DNA of 7,720 nt from assembly GCA_964569225.1 (NCBI GenBank), contig CAZMTU010000115.1, positions 1 through 7,720 of the forward strand. The letters run 5' to 3'. Below are positions 6,040-7,720 of this stretch, one piece after another. Below the pieces are notes generated by a model. It was not told the origin of the DNA. It did no database searches and was given only the letters and a program-made list of their open reading frames with translations. Made by a program: the position numbers and the translations under genes. How positions within the stretch are numbered: position 1 is the first letter of the stretch; the number at the start of each line of letters is the position of its first letter. This DNA comes from CAKSQF01 sp964569225 (GTDB taxonomy: Bacteria; Bacillota; Clostridia; Oscillospirales; CAG-272).

Positions 6040-6068
6040 ATCATAGCACAAATATGATCGTTTGTCAA
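6040..6068 (-). promoter_or_regulatory. Sigma-A promoter of scfA
   Basis: A perfect TTGACA (6068-6063), a 17-nt spacer and TATGAT (6045-6040) on the minus strand. Transcription should start near 6033, leaving a ~30-nt leader with AGGAGG at 6017-6012. An inverted repeat ATCATA-N7-TATGAT (6058-6040 on the minus strand) includes the -10 box and could be an operator. Confidence 0.85.
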
Positions 6069-6149
6069 TATTTTTTAAAAAAATGCGCTCCTATCCGCAT
6101 ATGTTTCACGGCACAACGGTGCGTTGAGTGTAATTCATTTTCAAGTCGC

Positions 6150-6178
6150 TTGTTTTTCTTTTTTCAGTATGTTACAAT
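6150..6178 (+). promoter_or_regulatory. Promoter of the HTH regulator gene
   Basis: TTGTTT (6150-6155) and TACAAT (6173-6178) are 17 nt apart on the plus strand. The -35 box is weak and the -10 matches 5/6. The site lies about 40 nt upstream of the ATG at 6219 and diverges from the scfA promoter. Confidence 0.6.
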
Positions 6179-6218
6179 AACAATACGGTACCGAAAAACA
6201 ATTTACGGAGGCTAAAAT

Positions 6219-6797
6219 ATGGCAGAAACAATGGGACAAATTATCAAAAAGCTGCGGAAAGAAAAGAACATCACACAGGAAAAGCTGGCAGAGAAACTGA
6301 AGGTAACGCCGCAGGCTGTCTCCAAATGGGAAAATGATACAGGAATGCCCGATATTTCACAAATCGTACCGTTAGCGTCCTTTTTCGAAGTACCCACCGA
6401 TCTGCTGTTCGGTCTGAATTTGGCAGGCGCGGACGCCGCCATCGCCGAAGCGAAGCAAATCGAAACCCTGCCCGAAACCGACAATGACAAGTGCATCGAA
6501 CTGTGGGCAGACCTTCTAAAGCGGTATCCTCACAACAACGAGTGCCGTTTTCGTCTGGCGCATGTCTACCTATGCCGTAAACAGGAGGGTGACTATGCTT
6601 TGGCGGCAGAACTGTACGAAAAAATTTTGGACGAATGCACCGATTCTAAGCTGCGTCTGAAAACGCTGAGTCTGCTTTGCTTCTGTTATAATAGGAGGGG
6701 TGACAGGGCAAACGCCATTCGCGTTGCCGAACTTTGCGGACCGTCGCATATAACGGCAGACAGCCTGCTTGCTAAAATCGACGGTTACGAAAAGTGA
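6219..6797 (+). CDS. XRE-type HTH transcriptional regulator, cut short by an in-frame TGA
   Basis: DNA-binding protein with an N-terminal Cro/C1-type helix-turn-helix (about residues 7-61): MGQIIKKLRKEKNITQEKL then KVTPQAVSKWENDTGMPD, the usual XRE signature, ending with PTDLLFG. The remaining part (about 90-192) is helical and TPR-like (LAHVYLCRKQEGDYALAAELYEKIL), as in clostridial regulators of roughly 350 residues. GGAGG (6207-6211), 7 nt before the ATG, supports the start. The reading frame stops at TGA 6795-6797, but the same frame continues for 76 sense codons with similar helical sequence. The 192-residue product is therefore probably a truncated form that still has its DNA-binding domain. 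It is divergent from scfA, and a role in controlling scfA is possible but unproven. Confidence 0.85.
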   Translation: MAETMGQIIKKLRKEKNITQEKLAEKLKVTPQAVSKWENDTGMPDISQIVPLASFFEVPTDLLFGLNLAGADAAIAEAKQIETLPETDNDKCIELWADLLKRYPHNNECRFRLAHVYLCRKQEGDYALAAELYEKILDECTDSKLRLKTLSLLCFCYNRRGDRANAIRVAELCGPSHITADSLLAKIDGYEK

Positions 6798-7282
6798 AAC
6801 GAAGTCAATCAGCGGCTGCTTGCCCACAGCGTTGAAGAAGCCTCATGGTGTCTGATCAGGCAAACCTATAAAACGGATAACGATGCGATCTTTGCCTGCA
6901 AAACTGCGCTTCGGCTGCTTGATCTGATTTACTATGACGGCAATAAGGCATGGATCAGCTATGTATATATTACCATCCGCACAGAGCTTTGCGCCCTGCT
7001 TGCCAAAGCTGAACAGTATGACAAATGTATGTTGAACTTGAAAAGTGGCTGAGCGACGTTATTTTCGAGGATTCGCTGCCCCTTGGAGACTGTCGCTATT
7101 CGGGCAACCTTTTTTTGAATTCCCAAATCTATCGTCATACTGAAAACCCTAAAAAGGGATTGGAATTTATTCTGTCCCACATAGAATTTCCCGAACACGA
7201 TCAGGTAAGAGAAACCGAACGGTTTCAGCAATTTCTGGCAAACGCAGAAAAGTGCCGCCGTGAAAGCGTTGCAGCTGACTGA
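6798..7282 (+). pseudogene. Remnant of the C-terminal half of the HTH regulator
   Basis: From 6798 the upstream frame goes on without its own start as NEVNQRLLAHSVEEASWCLI... to about 7024, then meets a TGA at 7050. The homologous-looking sequence resumes in another frame at 7025 (MYVELEKWLSDVIFEDS) and runs to a TGA at 7280-7282. Restoring one A in the AAA run at 7023-7025 joins the frames as ...QYDK-MYVELEKW. The end, ENPKKGLEFILSHIEF...VRETERFQQFL, is the kind of C-terminus found in long clostridial XRE regulators. One nonsense and one frameshift mutation would thus give a repaired protein of about 354 residues. A 192-residue product may still be made from the first part. Confidence 0.75.
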
Positions 7283-7291
7283 TTATGCCCC

Positions 7292-7563
7292 AAACAGCCC
7301 CATCGGGCTGTACAGACTGTCAAAAAAGTCCAGAACAAATTGCGCTATTCGTAAAAAAGAACAAATTCGTTTGTGAGTTTTTTCTCTTGCCTAAAAAGGT
7401 CCCGGAGAAAAAGCTCACAAAAAGAGAAAGGTACGGAGGGCGACTTAGGGCTTCGCCCTAAGAACCCACGACCTTTTGAGAAAAGGTCGATCAAAACTTT
7501 TGTGCAAGCTGCCAAGCAATGATAGTTTTTCGACAGGCTGAGCAGCCCCGATGGGGCTGTTTT
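7292..7563. repeat. MITE-like element bounded by imperfect inverted repeats
   Basis: The left end (7292-7329, beginning AAACAGCCCCATCGGG) and the reverse complement of the right end (7524-7563) agree over about 38 nt, with one gap and five mismatches. Inside are three further stem-loops: a 17-bp stem at 7370-7386/7405-7421, an 8-bp stem CTTAGGGC/GCCCTAAG (7444-7462) and a 9-bp stem CGACCTTTT/AAAAGGTCG (7469-7489). No coding frame is evident. The size and structure suggest a non-autonomous mobile repeat or a dispersed stem-loop element. No target-site duplication could be assigned with confidence. Confidence 0.65.
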
Positions 7564-7564
7564 A
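7543..7564 (+). terminator. Terminator-like hairpin at the right end of the repeat element
   Basis: CAGCCCC (7543-7549) pairs with GGGGCTG (7553-7559) over a GAT loop and is followed by TTTTAT on the plus strand. It would end plus-strand transcription leaving the element. The left end has the matching hairpin with a shorter T-run facing the other way. Confidence 0.55.
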
Positions 7565-7591
7565 TCATTTTTCAGAAAATACCATGGATTT

Positions 7592-7720
7592 TTAAAAATC
7601 CAGCACCTTTAAAAGCTTTTCATCCTCAGCCGTATTGGCAGACGATGATCTGTACAGCTTCACCCCTGCCGCCCTCAGCGCCCCAAACAGTTCGATCAGT
7701 TCGGCACTGATCTCTTCCCC
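7592..7720 (-). CDS. C-terminal end of an unidentified protein
   Basis: An open frame enters from the right edge and ends at TAA (7594-7592). The 42 visible residues include ELIELFGALRAAGVKLYRS and end ...EDEKLLKVLDF. The sequence has convincing amino-acid composition and a helical pattern, but I do not recognise the family. The stop codon lies within an 18-bp perfect palindrome, TGGATTTTTAAAAATCCA (7585-7602). No clear terminator with a U-run follows before the repeat element. Confidence 0.65.
   Translation of the reverse strand, partial: GEEISAELIELFGALRAAGVKLYRSSSANTAEDEKLLKVLDF

Noticed and set aside
6795..6797. TGA as a recoded (Trp or selenocysteine) codon
   Set aside because: Other genes here end normally at TGA and use TGG for Trp. 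No selenocysteine-type context is evident, and a second frameshift follows, so mutation is simpler.
7519..7710. 63-residue plus-strand open frame
   Set aside because: It runs through the right end of the inverted-repeat element and antisense to the better minus-strand frame.
1..7720. CRISPR arrays, tRNA or rRNA genes
   Set aside because: No regularly spaced direct repeats, no tRNA T-loop/acceptor pattern and no rRNA-like stretch were seen on either strand.

Overview
The window looks like chromosomal DNA of an anaerobic Firmicute of class Clostridia, probably a gut-type Oscillospiraceae/Ruminococcaceae relative. The best evidence is a SCIFF peptide gene with its radical SAM maturase, a pair nearly universal in Clostridia and rare elsewhere. 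A clostridial-type lactate/malate dehydrogenase, a Rex-like redox operator and strong AGGAGG-type ribosome binding sites agree with this. The species cannot be fixed from the sequence.

Left block (1-2389). An NAD-dependent LDH/MDH-family dehydrogenase and a class II fumarase (cut by the window edge) lie head to tail on the minus strand, 74 nt apart, probably as one operon. The dehydrogenase has Arg at the position that separates malate from lactate dehydrogenases. The pair may therefore run oxaloacetate to malate to fumarate, oxidising NADH. A Rex-like operator lies upstream in a 436-nt AT-rich divergent intergenic region.

Middle block (2262-3850). A consensus sigma-A promoter drives a LacX-type aldose 1-epimerase gene and an overlapping MarR-family regulator gene on the plus strand, closed by a terminator.

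SCIFF block (3957-6068). The minus strand carries scfA (50 aa, not previously delimited by length-based calling) behind a near-perfect promoter, then a strong terminator, a spacer of about 0.5 kb, and the complete maturase gene scfB. The precursor is atypical. It has five cysteines instead of six, and both residues recalled as the cross-link pair in the characterised homologue (Cys and Thr five residues apart) are Ser here, while the maturase keeps all its cluster cysteines. This is the most interesting point in the window.

Right block (6150-7720). A HTH-XRE regulator gene is broken by an in-frame TGA and then by a one-base frameshift. It is followed by a 272-bp gene-free element bounded by imperfect inverted repeats and packed with stem-loops (MITE-like), and then by the C-terminal 42 codons of an unidentified minus-strand gene.
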